Assembly (NCBI GenBank): GCA_039105265.1
Contig: JAPFFF010000049.1
Location: forward strand, 310,001-374,000
Source: Tritrichomonas musculus
Lineage: Eukaryota > Parabasalia > Tritrichomonadida > Tritrichomonadidae
Direction: 5' to 3'
DNA: 64,000 nt
In this document: piece after piece, positions 17,107 to 26,903 of the stretch
Layout of the letters: each line of letters opens with the position of its first letter
How positions within the stretch are numbered: position 1 is the stretch's first letter
Notes under the pieces: generated by a model
Told to the model about the DNA's origin: nothing
Seen by the model: the letters and a program-made list of their open reading frames with translations, nothing else
The model's database searches: none
Made by a program: the position numbers and the translations under genes

Positions 17107-17672
17107 AGTACTGTTTGTGTATGAGGGAAATAAAAAATAAAAAATAAAAAAGAAATATAAATTTGTGATTCTCGTTTGAGCTTCATCTCTGAACATCATT
17201 TGTGAATATTATTTTTTGCAAAAATCGTTCTAGGGTTTTCATGTTTGTGCACCTATCTTAGGAAGGTCAGTTTTTCGTGTTTCATCATGTAAAATTTAAA
17301 ATGTGAAATTGTAGATTGCCTATTGCGCATGTTGTAATCTTCTATGTAAGGTAGATAGCCCAAAATTCAGAAATTTGTACTTTTAGATGTGATAGGGTTT
17401 TGGGGGAGTTTGCTGGGGATTTCAGAAAGTTATTTAAATTATGTATGTTCGGTAATGGAAACACAGCTGAAAACAATAAAAAGTACACTACTGTTTTTTG
17501 CATACCTGACCTAAGCGCGGAGAGCCGCGCTGTAAAGTAAGGTATGTGCCTTCCAGTAGTTTGGTCTTTAAACCTGACTGCTGTGCTTAATATTACTACT
17601 TTCGTTTTGCATAAGATTAAAATTAAAATATTTAAAATATTTAAAATACAAAAATAATAATCGCTTTTTTAA
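17107..17672. other. Intergenic region with structured repeat, no gene seen
   Basis: No convincing reading frame. It contains an A-rich leader next to the minus-strand gene, a stretch of more normal composition (17220-17450) and the structured repeat at 17452-17546. The 17630-17672 end carries a weak copy of the shared intergenic signal after the next gene's stop. Confidence 0.5.
17452..17546. repeat. Structured intergenic repeat, copy 1
   Basis: Begins GGTAATGGAAACACAGCTGA and continues with AAACAATAAAAAGTACAC, matching copy 2 at 18204-18290. It is followed by a hairpin: CATACCT (17501-17507) pairs with AGGTATG (17540-17546), enclosing a perfect GCGCGG-AGAG-CCGCGC stem-loop at 17515-17530. 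Position is about 350 bases upstream of a minus-strand start codon. Could be a promoter, an RNA structure or a subterminal element signal. Confidence 0.5.
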
Positions 17673-18071
17673 TTAAATTTCCTGAATCTTATCAGTATTT
17701 GGATTGAATTCATTCATGCATTTCTTGCCCTCATCAGTGTATTGGAAGAATTCCCATACCTCATCGTAAAACTTCTTTGGAAAGTGATATGGCATACCAT
17801 AATCATTGTAATCACCTGTAAGCTCATCAATATAGTAATCAAATATTTCTCCATACTCACGAAAAGCAGCATTTTCATCATGAAAAGATATGTATAAGTG
17901 ATTCTGCTCTCTGAATATATCCATTTGTGCGTCTATAATAAAGGGTTCAACAACATCAATAGCATCACGGTCACCATCAATGACTTTATAACAAATGTCA
18001 GCAAAAAGGTCGTACATAGGTGTTTTATATGTACGGAGTTGTTTAGCAGCATAATTAGCAAAGGCTTCCAT
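17673..18071 (-). CDS. Unrecognised acidic 132-aa protein (Polinton A edge)
   Basis: 132 residues with an ATG preceded by an A-rich, T-rich tract like the other genes of element A. The product is acidic and aromatic (many D, E, Y, F), predicted soluble, with no family I can name. It lies between the two structured repeats (17452 and 18204), so the gene plus one repeat may form a cassette. Base composition is closer to coding DNA than to the spacer to its right, which supports it being real. Confidence 0.5.
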   Translation of the reverse strand: MEAFANYAAKQLRTYKTPMYDLFADICYKVIDGDRDAIDVVEPFIIDAQMDIFREQNHLYISFHDENAAFREYGEIFDYYIDELTGDYNDYGMPYHFPKKFYDEVWEFFQYTDEGKKCMNEFNPNTDKIQEI

Positions 18072-18203
18072 TATATGTAGTGAAAATAAAAAATAAAAAA
18101 TTTTTTAAAAAATATAATTTTTGAAAAATTGTAAAAACTTAGTTATCCTATCAAAACATAATGAGTTGATAAAGGGTTCCAGAAAATTATTCAAATGTAT
18201 AGG

Positions 18204-18290
18204 TTAGTAATGGGAACACGGGTAAAAACAATAACAAGTACACATACCTGATTTTTTATACCTGAGCTTGTTGGCTTGCAAGGTATGCTG
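18204..18290. repeat. Structured intergenic repeat, copy 2
   Basis: Begins AGTAATGGGAACACGGGTAA and continues AAACAATAACAAGTACAC. A hairpin follows in which ATACCT (18258-18263) can pair with AGGTAT (18281-18286). Sequence of the stem differs from copy 1, but the ATACCT/AGGTAT closing pairs are kept, as if the structure were under selection. Confidence 0.45.
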
Positions 18291-18359
18291 GGCAAGGTAC
18301 GAGTAAAATTATTAGATGGTCATCCCGCACAGACCATTACTACTAACGTATGGATTAGG

Positions 18360-19116
18360 TCCCTTACTTAGACTTATATATTTACATGAATATAAAATTT
18401 TATAATTTTAATATAAAAAATATCTAAAAATCTGAAATAAGCAATAAAATTATATAGATTTAATCTTTTGTTATTGATCTAAATAATTTTATTTTACTAA
18501 TTTATAACAATTTGAATGAAATAATATTTCTTTTTGTTTAATGGTTAAAATGAATATAAAAAATGTTATTAAAGGATTTATGTTCGATATTTATCAAAGG
18601 TTTTTTTTTTTTAATTTAAGTAAAAAGAGTGTTTATACTCGAAGTTCTCTAAATAGTAGAATTTTATAAATATAAATAAATTAATTCAATAATTAAAAAC
18701 ATGTTTAAAAAGATTAAATTATTAAAAATTAAATTTTTAAAATATTCAATCTTTGATCTAGAAAGTTATTCTCATTGAAATTATAGCGTTTGCTTTTTTA
18801 CTTCAAAATAGATAATTAAACCATTTTTAATAGATTTGCGGATCTGTGCTTCGAATTCGCTAACAAATATTTTTAAATTTATGTTGCATTTATATGAAAT
18901 TATGACAAGATAATATTTAATTAATAAAAATAGTTATTTTATTATATTTTGAATCTTGATAATGAATAAATTATTCAATAGTTCATTGGAAATTTTAATT
19001 ATTTAACAAGAACGGAAACTTTTTATTTTGTATAAAAATAAGCTAGCATTAAATAAAATGTAAAAATCATTTAATAATATAGATTATTAAATGAAATATG
19101 ATTATTCAATTAGGTT
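18360..19116. other. AT-rich spacer, no gene seen
   Basis: Extremely AT-rich sequence with homopolymer runs. No ORF of note, no inverted-repeat pair I could match, and no RNA gene recognised. This is where coding-type composition of element A ends. Confidence 0.5.
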
Positions 19117-19600
19117 CTGCTTGTGGCGTAGTTGGAGTGAAGATTAAACCATTTTATCTGAATATTGGTGCAGTTAAAGTAAAAAATTTGGTGTATTTAG
19201 AGTGAATATTGGTATATTATAGAAGAAAGTCGATGTAGTTAGAGAGAAGATTTGTGTAGCTGAGTTGAAGATTGTAGTATAGTTGAATTGAATATTGGTG
19301 TAGTTATAATCAAGATTTGTGCAGTTAAATAGAAAAATTGCGTAATTTGACTGAAAGTTAGTTTAAATGAGAGACGGTGTAGTTAAAACGAATATTGTCA
19401 TAATTTGTCGAATATTGATATAGTTAGAGGGTAGATTGGTGTAGATAAAATAAAGATTGGTATAATTTATCTGAAGATTGATTTGGTTAGAGCGAAGATG
19501 GCGTAGTTTAGCTGAAAATTGGTATAATTAGAGCAAATATCGGCTTAATTAGAGCGAATATTAGTGTAATTTGGCTGAAGATAGGTTAAACTGAAGATTG
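19117..19600. repeat. Degenerate minisatellite, about 21-bp unit
   Basis: About 20 or more degenerate copies of a unit close to GGTGTAGTTAGAGCGAAG-ATT. Copies keep TGTAGTTAGA or TATAATTxGA and end in GAAGATT or GAATATT. Unit length is close to 21, which would be seven codons, but stops occur in all frames. It is markedly G-rich on the plus strand relative to its surroundings, so it stands out as a strand-asymmetric block. Confidence 0.7.
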
Positions 19601-20562
19601 ACCAAAAAAAAATTATTATAAAAACAGTGAATTTTTTATGAATTAAATGAATAATATTTTGCTAAACAATAAATTACTTCAAGAAAATTTGTCCTTGAAA
19701 AACTGTTTGATGAGTTATGAGCAAAATATACTGAGCTTTTTGAGAGATGAGGTGAATAAAAAAATTGAATTATATTATTCAAAGATTTCAAATAAAATGT
19801 TTATTTTTTGAGTTGGGAGAGCCTACTTTTTGAATTTGGGATAGATTTCCCATCTCAAAAATTAAAATATTACCAATTTTTAAAAAATTCGTACTATTTT
19901 CTAAAAAAAATATAAATTATTATATAATTTTAACTTAAATTAATTTTTTACAACAAAATAATTACAATTTAAATTTATTTCTCTACATTATTTCGCGATA
20001 TTTATGAAATTTTTCTTGGGAGAGCTGGGCTTTCAATTTTTGGGAAATTTGGGATTCCCAAAAAGGCCAATTCCTTGGAGGTTTAATAGAAAATTGTCCT
20101 TGGGAAAAATCGGTTATTTTCCCAAGAATTGAATACATGTTCTCCCAAGATTTTTTGCATAAATATATTTCAAATATTTACTATATATATGTAATATTAT
20201 AACATAATAATTTATTAAATTTAATTTTTACACGAAAAAAATATTATGTTTTAAAAGTTATCTATCTTATCATATATTAAATGTTTTTTTTAAAATTAAT
20301 AATTTCAATAAAATATATATTCAAAAAGTTGAAATTATTTAAAACTTTTTCTGAGATAAAATAAAATATAATTATACAAGTATATAATATATACATTTTA
20401 AATATTAAGTTTAAAATAATGTTTAAACTAATTATATATATTATTTATAAAATATAAAAGTAAAAATAAATGTATTAAAATTTATTCCACTTTTTCAATT
20501 AGGGAGCAATGGGTGGGAATGGGATTTGATATACCCAAGCATTTTTGGGAGTTTTCCGCATG
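19601..20562. other. AT-rich spacer with short inverted motifs
   Basis: No gene seen. Motifs of the type TTGGGAGAGC (19808, 20017) and TTCCCAAGAAT/TCTCCCAAGA (20116-20155) recur in both orientations and may be the remains of a small inverted-repeat transposon, but I could not fix ends or a target duplication. Confidence 0.35.
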
Positions 20563-20576
20563 ATTATACCAAATAT

Positions 20577-20912
20577 CTAATCTGCCCTCGCATTTATAAT
20601 TTTGGGCATATCCCTGTTATAGTTACTATCAGTTGGGGTTACCCATCTTAAGTTGCTTAGATGGTAGTCAGCCCTATTCCTATTGATATGGTCTACCTCT
20701 ATTTTATGTTGTGGGTCATCATTAGGTATGAACTGTCTTGCTATAAGTACATGTTTCAAGTAGTAGTCGCCATTTAGACATACTCGTATATACCCCTTTA
20801 TGTGTTTTGCATCTTTGCATATAAAATGATTACTCTTACGTCTTATAGTAAAGGGGTACCTATTCAGTATCTCATAGTCGTTAGTGAAGCCTTTGAGTGG
20901 CACAAATGACAT
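20577..20912 (-). CDS. HNH homing endonuclease in solo terminal repeat
   Basis: 111 residues, complete, ATG start. Carries D-Y-E-I-L-N-R-Y-P-F-T-I-R-R-K, then I-E-V-D-H-I-N-R-N-R-A-D-Y-H-L-S-N-L-R-W-V: a minimal NUMOD4-HNH protein. It differs by one residue (V versus I) from the copy at 38253-38588. The shorter C-terminus than the element A enzyme leaves only the nuclease core. Its intact frame in a solo repeat suggests recent arrival or continued gene conversion. Confidence 0.8.
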   Translation of the reverse strand: MSFVPLKGFTNDYEILNRYPFTIRRKSNHFICKDAKHIKGYIRVCLNGDYYLKHVLIARQFIPNDDPQHKIEVDHINRNRADYHLSNLRWVTPTDSNYNRDMPKIINARAD

Positions 20913-20951
20913 TTACATATAGAAAGAAATAGGTGCGAGATTCTCGGGGCT

Positions 20952-21016
20952 GGTACCTGTGCCGTTTCATAGATGGGCGGTTGTGGGGTGGGGTACCTGT
21001 GCCGTTTCATAGATGG
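20952..21016. repeat. Paired 25-bp subterminal repeats in the solo terminal repeat
   Basis: Two copies of GGTACCTGTGCCGTTTCATA-GATGG at 20952-20976 and 20992-21016, 40 bp apart. The same pair, same spacing, is in the element B end (38149-38213). GC-rich and conserved next to the HNH gene start; candidate protein-binding site or promoter. Confidence 0.6.
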
Positions 21017-21087
21017 TGGAGAGTAGTGAGAACAAAAATATTTTTTTTTTTCTTTTCTTTTTTTTTATTTTTCTTTTCTTTTCTTTT

Positions 21088-21273
21088 TTAACTAGTTCGT
21101 GTTGACAGTGTGGGTGCTAACCCCACCGGAAACCGAATAGTATATACTACTTCTTCTCTTTCACGAACTTCATCCCAAAACTTTTTGAATTCATTATTAT
21201 TATCTTCTTTTTGTTTCAGTACCATTTTCAATTTTATTTCCAATTGTTTTGAGACAAGTGCACTTTCTGACAT
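21088..21273 (-). CDS. Short ORF crossing the outer edge of the solo terminal repeat
   Basis: About 61 codons from the ATG at 21273. The first 40 residues (M-S-E-S-A-L-V-S-K-Q-L-E-I-K-L-K...) form a K/E-rich helix typical of a real small gene and lie outside the terminal repeat; the last 20 residues are encoded by the repeat tip itself. It may be a gene whose 3' end was replaced when the element landed. Could also be chance. No family recognised. Confidence 0.3.
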   Translation of the reverse strand: MSESALVSKQLEIKLKMVLKQKEDNNNEFKKFWDEVREREEVVYTIRFPVGLAPTLSTRTS

Positions 21274-21483
21274 GATTAAGAAAACAAATAACATTATGGT
21301 CCGTCAAAACCGCTCTTTATTGAAATTTTAATGTTATAGTCAGAAGGTGAAAAATTAATGAATTATTTAGAAAAGAAAGCTTATCAAAAGACATTTAAAT
21401 TCATATCTTAATATGTAATTTATTATTTTATTATATTATAACAATTATATGATATATATAAAATATATAACAATTATATATTA

Positions 21484-22254
21484 GAGGGTTTTCCAAAAAA
21501 AAAGCTTGTTCAAAACTAATCTTTTTTCCGAAAACTCGATGATAATAGGAAATTCTTTTTTTTCCAAAAATTGGTCTGTTTTCCGAAATTTTTATTTTTT
21601 GCCTATCTCGAACTTTTATGCTAAAAAAATGGAATTTTAACGAAAAATGAGATTTTTTATGCAAAAAAAATTATTTTATTAGTAAAAAAAAGTATAAGTG
21701 GTAAATAAATTTATGACATTACAATAAAACAAAAACTATCTATAATTGAGATACCAAAAATACAATCTATAATTATGATAATCTTATATCAACTATATTC
21801 TGCAATTTATGCTTATAAATATTTATATCGTATAGAAAGGCAGAAACTAATCTACATGTTTAGCTGATTCCCATCTTTTATTATTTAATTTAATTTTTGA
21901 TGAGGTTTGAATTTGTTAACTTTATAAAAATTTTTGTAGAGATTCGTGGGTATACATTATTTTTTGATTATTATTCAATATATATTGAATAATTATATAA
22001 CAACACAATCATATATAAACAGTAGAAACAAATACATAGTAGATAAATAAAAAAACATTTTTTTAAAAAAAAGCATGAGTAGCTACTCATGCTTAAATAA
22101 AAAAAAAAAAAAATTCTCAAAAAAATTGGATTTTCCGAAAAAAAACATTTTCCGAAAACCAGCCTGTTTTTGGAAAAAAAGAATTTCTAATTATTGTTGA
22201 GTTTTCGGAAAAAAGGTAATTTTTGAGCAAGCTTTGTTTTTTTGGAAAACCCTC
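21484..22254. mobile_element. 771-bp non-autonomous TA-flanked transposon
   Basis: Terminal inverted repeats of about 110 bp, starting GAGGGTTTTCCAAAAAAA on both ends and sharing GCTTG-TCAAAA and TTTTTTCCGAAAACTC further in. Flanked by TA on both sides (21482-21483, 22255-22256), the target duplication of Tc1/mariner-type elements. No transposase. A perfect 24-bp palindrome (AAGCATGAGTAG and its complement) lies inside at 22071-22094. Confidence 0.75.
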
Positions 22255-22474
22255 TATTAATAAAATAATTTTAAAATACTTTTTTTTATTAAATTTGGCC
22301 CATTTTCATTTTCTCATTTTTTTTGGGCCGATTTAAGTGGAAACAATATCATACATTAATAATTGAATAATAACAAACGAGACACATTTTATTAAATAGT
22401 ATAAAAATGATTTTTATCATGTTTTTATTACTTTTTTTCTTCTAAATAAAGGGTATAGAAATATGTGTAAACTT

Positions 22475-22827
22475 CGGAAAAAAGTGTAAACTTTAACTTT
22501 TTCTCCATATCTGGTTAAAATTTTTAAACTCCAATTTTTTTATAGCTTCTCAACACTTTGATGAATAATATATTCCATTTTCACTGAATTTCGTCATGAA
22601 TAATCCTCATCTTTCTCAAATATTAAACTATCGTTTTCTACAATTATTTAACCTTAAACCGTTTTTATCAGAAACATATAATATCATGGTTTAGCTATAA
22701 ATACTTTATGAAACTCGACGAAAATCCAATATATTATTTATCAAAGTGTTAAGAAGTTGTAAAAAAATTAGCGTTCAGTTATTTTAATCAGATGAGGAGA
22801 AAAAATTAAAGTTTACACTTTTTTCCG
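22475..22827. mobile_element. 353-bp foldback element
   Basis: Almost the entire element is one imperfect palindrome: the ends CGGAAAAAAGTGTAAACTTT match in inverse orientation and the arms stay alignable for about 130 bases through CTCATCTG-TTAAAAT and CAACACTTTGAT-AATAATATATT. Non-coding; target duplication not clear. Confidence 0.65.
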
Positions 22828-23081
22828 TCTCCTTTAATAGATTTTTCTATCAATTGCATAATTTCTATAGTTTACATATTTTTATATTTTTTTCAGTGGT
22901 TTATATTTTTCTACCTCAGAAAAAAAATCAAATATCACCACAAGTCGGCCCCGTGGACGAATATAAAAAAAAATTATATCATTATAATGCTCATAAAAAA
23001 TAATTAATATATACAAATTTTGGTGCGAATCTAAATCACTTCACCCTGTCCGCACCTCTCCCGAGATATAAACGAAACATT

Positions 23082-24761
23082 ACCCGTAGTAATATCGACG
23101 TTGCAGATTTGCGCCATTTTTTATATTTTGCATAATACAATTTTTCAAATAAATCTCAAAAAAAGAATTGTCATTTTTTCTCATTGAATTTTCAAAGAAA
23201 AATAAAATAATTTTCAAAACTATACAAAATATTTTTTCAAAACGATCAAAATATATAATTAAGCAATTAATTTATATAATTATTTTTATATATTTTGAAA
23301 TAATAGTTCTTATTAATATCATATATGAAATATAAATTATTTAAAAATAGGTATTTGTTAAAATAATTTAAAAAAATAAAAAATTAAAAATATAATATAA
23401 TAAAATTAATAGAAAAAGTTATAAAATTATCAATAGATTTCTATTGATTTTTATCTTATAAGGTTATTTTTTCACCATTAAGTGCGGTTTGACATGACCA
23501 TTGTTCAAATTATTTTCATCAGATAATTAATAGATCAAGATCAAATTAGTAGATCCTTATATCGAAAGATTATTTTCGCAATCAAATAACTTAATGTAAC
23601 TCTCCCAAATTCATTACCAAAAATCAGAAACTTACTACGAAGAAATTATTTTTGATTATATCAACAATTCTTTATTTTTAATAGTTTTCATTCTTTTTTT
23701 ATTTTACCTTTTACCTTTTTTTCTTTAGGTACTGTTTTATTTTGCTGTCTTTCTTTTATTTTTTTAAATAATAAATATTTTTTTTTCTATTTTCTCTTTT
23801 AAAAGTTATTTATATATTCTAACTTTTTTATTATTCCATTTATTATGCATTTTTTTTATTCTTAGATAATCTATTATGTTTTTTTGTTTTGTTTTGTTTT
23901 GTTTTAATTGAATAAAAAAACGTGTTTTTTTTCTATGAGAATTAAGAAAAATTTTACAATGAGTTAACAATTTTACTCGATATTTATTAACCAAATATAT
24001 TTTTTCTTATTAACTTGATTTAAACTATTTTTAAGCTATATCAAATAACAAAATGAATACAAATGCTAGTTTAGATCATAATATGATGCAGATTTAGTAA
24101 TTATAATTACAAAAATCATATTTTATTAAATAAATAATATCCTTATATCTACATTAATATGAAAATCTCTAAAAACCTATAAAACTGGTAACAATATATA
24201 ATAATTACGGTAACTAAGAATATTTTATTTAAATAAACATTCCATAAAATGAATATACAAAAATATAAAACAATTACTAATTTTGATCAAAAAAAATAAT
24301 TTGAGCAAATCAAAATTTGACAGTTCGAATAAATTATGCAAGGAAAATAAAATATGATTGTTCTTTTGTAAATACATTATATTAAATATGTGTTTTAATA
24401 TTGCGAAATCAAATTTATGGAAAAAAAAAAGAATGATCTGGGCAATGATAACTAGATGAATATATTCCTTATTTGGTAACTAAGAAAACCTCTGACTTGC
24501 AGGATGAAAAAATGATTGGACATTAAGGAAAAAGGCCTTTTTTCCGAAAAAACGAGTTTTAAACGTACATAAAATATAACCATCTTTTATTTAAAACGAA
24601 AAATTGAAAGAAGAAAAAAAGAATTGTCACGATTTGAATGCAAAATAAAAAAAATTTTTTTTTATACACAATTTTTATTTTTTGCTCTTTTCAAAATTTG
24701 TGAGAATTGAATAAGCAAAATAAAAATGGCGCAAATCTGCAACGTCGAAATGAATACGGGT
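23082..24761. mobile_element. About 1.7-kb non-autonomous transposon
   Basis: Ends match in inverse orientation: ACCCGTA...TCGACGTTGCAGATTTGCGCC at 23082-23119 and its complement at 24723-24761, with looser similarity continuing inward through AGAATTGTCA. Between the ends lies only AT-rich sequence without a usable frame. No clear target duplication. Family unknown; the long imperfect ends fit a MULE-like or hAT-like derivative. Confidence 0.6.
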
Positions 24762-24769
24762 ATTTTTTA

Positions 24770-25316
24770 AATTGTTTTTAAATTCTCAACATCCATTAAA
24801 ACCAATTATGGCAAATGCCAGTATTGGATATATAGAAGTAAATAATCTTAATATTTTTTCATAAGATCAAATATTCATTCAATTAAACTAAAAATAAAAA
24901 AATCAAATAACGAGTTTTCACTTCACATGAATACCTCTATTTAAATAAGCAAAAAAGCTTGCATATTTTTTAATAAACCTTTTTTTATATAAATATTTAT
25001 TCCACATTTTGAAATAAATGAATTTTAAAAATTTCGGGTCAAAAACTACTTTGGGTAGGCGGTAATTTGCGACCCTGGTCAAAATATACCTAAAATTTTT
25101 GACCCGATTGAAAATAGATAAATCTAGTACCCCTTACAAGGTCTAGATTCAGATGAGGGTACCGCTTATGTGATGAGTTTGAAAAAGATATAGAATATCT
25201 GACTAAAGGCCTAAATATTCAAAATCACGCTTTTTTTTATCAAATATCCTAGTTCTTGCACCTCTGATTTATTATTGTTTTGACATTTTTAGGCGCGTAA
25301 TCCCACTATGAAAGAT
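24770..25316. other. Spacer with a small hairpin, no gene seen
   Basis: No gene seen. A 72-bp inverted repeat with CGGGTCAAAAA/TTTTTGACCCG ends lies at 25035-25106, the size of a miniature transposon remnant. The part 25100-25316 is of more ordinary composition and is the 3' flank of the glycosyltransferase gene. Confidence 0.45.
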
Positions 25317-26384
25317 TTATTTTAAAATTTTTGAATTCACATTCAAACCTTTAATTTTATTTTTAATGATGGTAAAAATGGTTGAATTTTGATGGTCAGA
25401 GCAATTTTGTAAAAAATATGAATAAAGTTCCCCTATTGGGAATGGTTCAAACATTATTTTTAGTGTTGGATCATTCATGATTCTAGAGGGAAAAAAGTTA
25501 AATGTTTTATGATAATGACATGAATCATAAGAATAAAAGCTAATAATTTGAATGTATAAATTGCAGAGATTGGAATATTGAAATTTTTTTGTAGTTCTTG
25601 CATGAGCATATGATCTCATTTTAAGTTTAAATTGATCCAAAGTTTGGAAATTTGAATTCATATGAATCATTTTAACTTCTTTTGATTTGGGCAATATCGG
25701 ATTTTTGAGATATCGTAAATTAACAATATCATGTATTTTTATCGATTTTGTAAACCTAACAAAAGCAAATTTGGAATAATTCAAATCACAATCCCATCGA
25801 AAAGAATAATAGAAAGAATACATATCTGGTATGTTAATGAAATTTCTTGGCGGATTATTTATTAAATATTTAACACATTGTATAGTGGGGAATTCGTCTA
25901 CATCTCCATAAAAAAAAAAGTCGTTTTCTTTAATACCTGAAGCAATCAATGAAGGAAGAGTATAGCTTGACAATACACACTTTCGATGAAAATTTTCTTT
26001 GTTTTCTAATGGGTCATAATAATAGGAACCTTTACACATTGAAAAATTTGTTAAATCGGCAAAATGAAGTGTAATTGTGTTATTCTGGAAAAATGGTGCT
26101 AAATAATCATCAAAAGGATAAAAAGTGGGATATGGTAAAGGAAGACCAGTATAAGATAAATTTGACCAAATAATAACAAATTTGGATATTAAAGGAAAGA
26201 GATATTTTATTTGAAAAACAAACATATATGATTCCGAATTATAGGGGAAAGTTGAGAAAATTCTTGGCTTCCTAAAAGATGAGATAAGAAAAATTGAAAA
26301 AGAGTCATAGGATAATTCAGCATTAAGAACAAATAAGAAAAATATATATATATATATATATATTATTTTTTTATATTTCATCAT
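25317..26384 (-). CDS. GT17-like glycosyltransferase (probable host gene)
   Basis: 355 residues, probably a type II membrane glycosyltransferase of the secretory pathway. Residues 6-22 are a hydrophobic signal anchor. The pattern F-F-Y-G-D-V-D-E-F-P-T near residue 156, the preceding L-P-S-L-I-A-S-G-I and the later F-Y-Y-S-F-R-W-D-C-D resemble glycosyltransferase family 17 (MGAT3-type, adds bisecting N-acetylglucosamine to N-glycans); the D-V-D triad would bind metal and sugar nucleotide. The region after 200 (M-I-H-M-N-S-N-F...S-Y-A-H-A-R-T) also fits. It is the only convincing host gene in the window, alone between transposons. The anchor is partly encoded by an (AT)n microsatellite, so its length may vary. 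Family assignment is from motifs only; donor and acceptor are unknown. Confidence 0.65.
   Translation of the reverse strand: MMKYKKIIYIYIYIFFLFVLNAELSYDSFSIFLISSFRKPRIFSTFPYNSESYMFVFQIKYLFPLISKFVIIWSNLSYTGLPLPYPTFYPFDDYLAPFFQNNTITLHFADLTNFSMCKGSYYYDPLENKENFHRKCVLSSYTLPSLIASGIKENDFFFYGDVDEFPTIQCVKYLINNPPRNFINIPDMYSFYYSFRWDCDLNYSKFAFVRFTKSIKIHDIVNLRYLKNPILPKSKEVKMIHMNSNFQTLDQFKLKMRSYAHARTTKKFQYSNLCNLYIQIISFYSYDSCHYHKTFNFFPSRIMNDPTLKIMFEPFPIGELYSYFLQNCSDHQNSTIFTIIKNKIKGLNVNSKILK
26342..26362. repeat. (AT)n microsatellite inside signal anchor
   Basis: About ten AT units in the 5' end of the glycosyltransferase gene, read as alternating I-Y-I-Y. Length changes by one unit would shift the frame, so the tract is a potential phase-variable or inactivating site; this is inference. 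Confidence 0.7.
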
Positions 26385-26903
26385 GTTATATGATTTTAAC
26401 GGTCTTGATTTGCCCTTCGAAGGTTTTAAGGGGGACCTTTCAATGTAAAACGATCAGGCCAAATTATTGGCCTAAAGGTTAAATAGATAATTATGATTTA
26501 TAAGATTATCTTCTATGTTTTGTTTAGACAATTATATTATTTCGCTTATTTTAATAACTATGTAAGTCATTTGATATATCAATTAAAGGTTAGACAATAA
26601 TAATAAAAAAGTAAATTCAATTTCATTTTTAAAAACTGTTTTCACAATAAAATAAATTGATTATCAGATTGTTCACACATGCTTAATAAGTTTTATTTGA
26701 TGTTTTTAATAGAAATTAAAATGAATTATAATAAGTTTTTTGATAATTACTTAAAAAAACATATTTATATATATATATCATACATATTTAATTTATTATA
26801 AACTGAGGCCAAAAACTCAGTAACACCATTGAAAAATATATAAAGTTCTGAAAAAGCAAAAAAAGTGACAAATAAAATTTTATATAAAGAATTATTTTAT
26901 ACA

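Larger units (their letters stand above)
1..18400. mobile_element. Polinton/Maverick element A (partial, fossil)
   Basis: A virus-like Polinton entering from the left window edge. Parts seen, left to right: major capsid protein remainder, KilA-N-type ORFs, integrase, a 109-aa ORF, a charged low-complexity protein, a large unknown protein, a fibre-like LRR protein, a small coiled-coil gene, an HNH endonuclease, family-B DNA polymerase, a DUF723-like repeat protein and a 132-aa ORF. Protease, packaging ATPase and penton genes are not seen and may lie to the left. About two breaks are visible; most other frames are open over long distances, so decay looks modest. The right border is uncertain: it is placed after the last gene-associated repeat at about 18.3 kb, though the solo terminal repeat at 20563-21151 could instead be its end. 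Confidence 0.85.
20563..21151 (-). mobile_element. Solo Polinton terminal repeat (element B family)
   Basis: About 590 bp that match, in inverse orientation, the left terminal repeat of element B (37993-38602). Shared parts from outside in: the AGTAGTATATACTA tip, CAACACGAACTAGTTA, a homopolymer-rich tract, two 25-bp repeats 40 bp apart, and a 111-codon HNH gene. Similarity ends abruptly after CAGATTAGATATTTGGTA. The outer end faces right (21151), so this is the right end of an element whose body would lie to the left; no B-type body is there. It is either a solo remnant or the end of element A. The coding part differs from the B copy by only a few bases, so it is young. Confidence 0.75.

Noticed and set aside
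23806-23994. 62-codon lysine-rich frame
   Set aside because: Product of homopolymer T runs, inside a non-coding inverted-repeat element.
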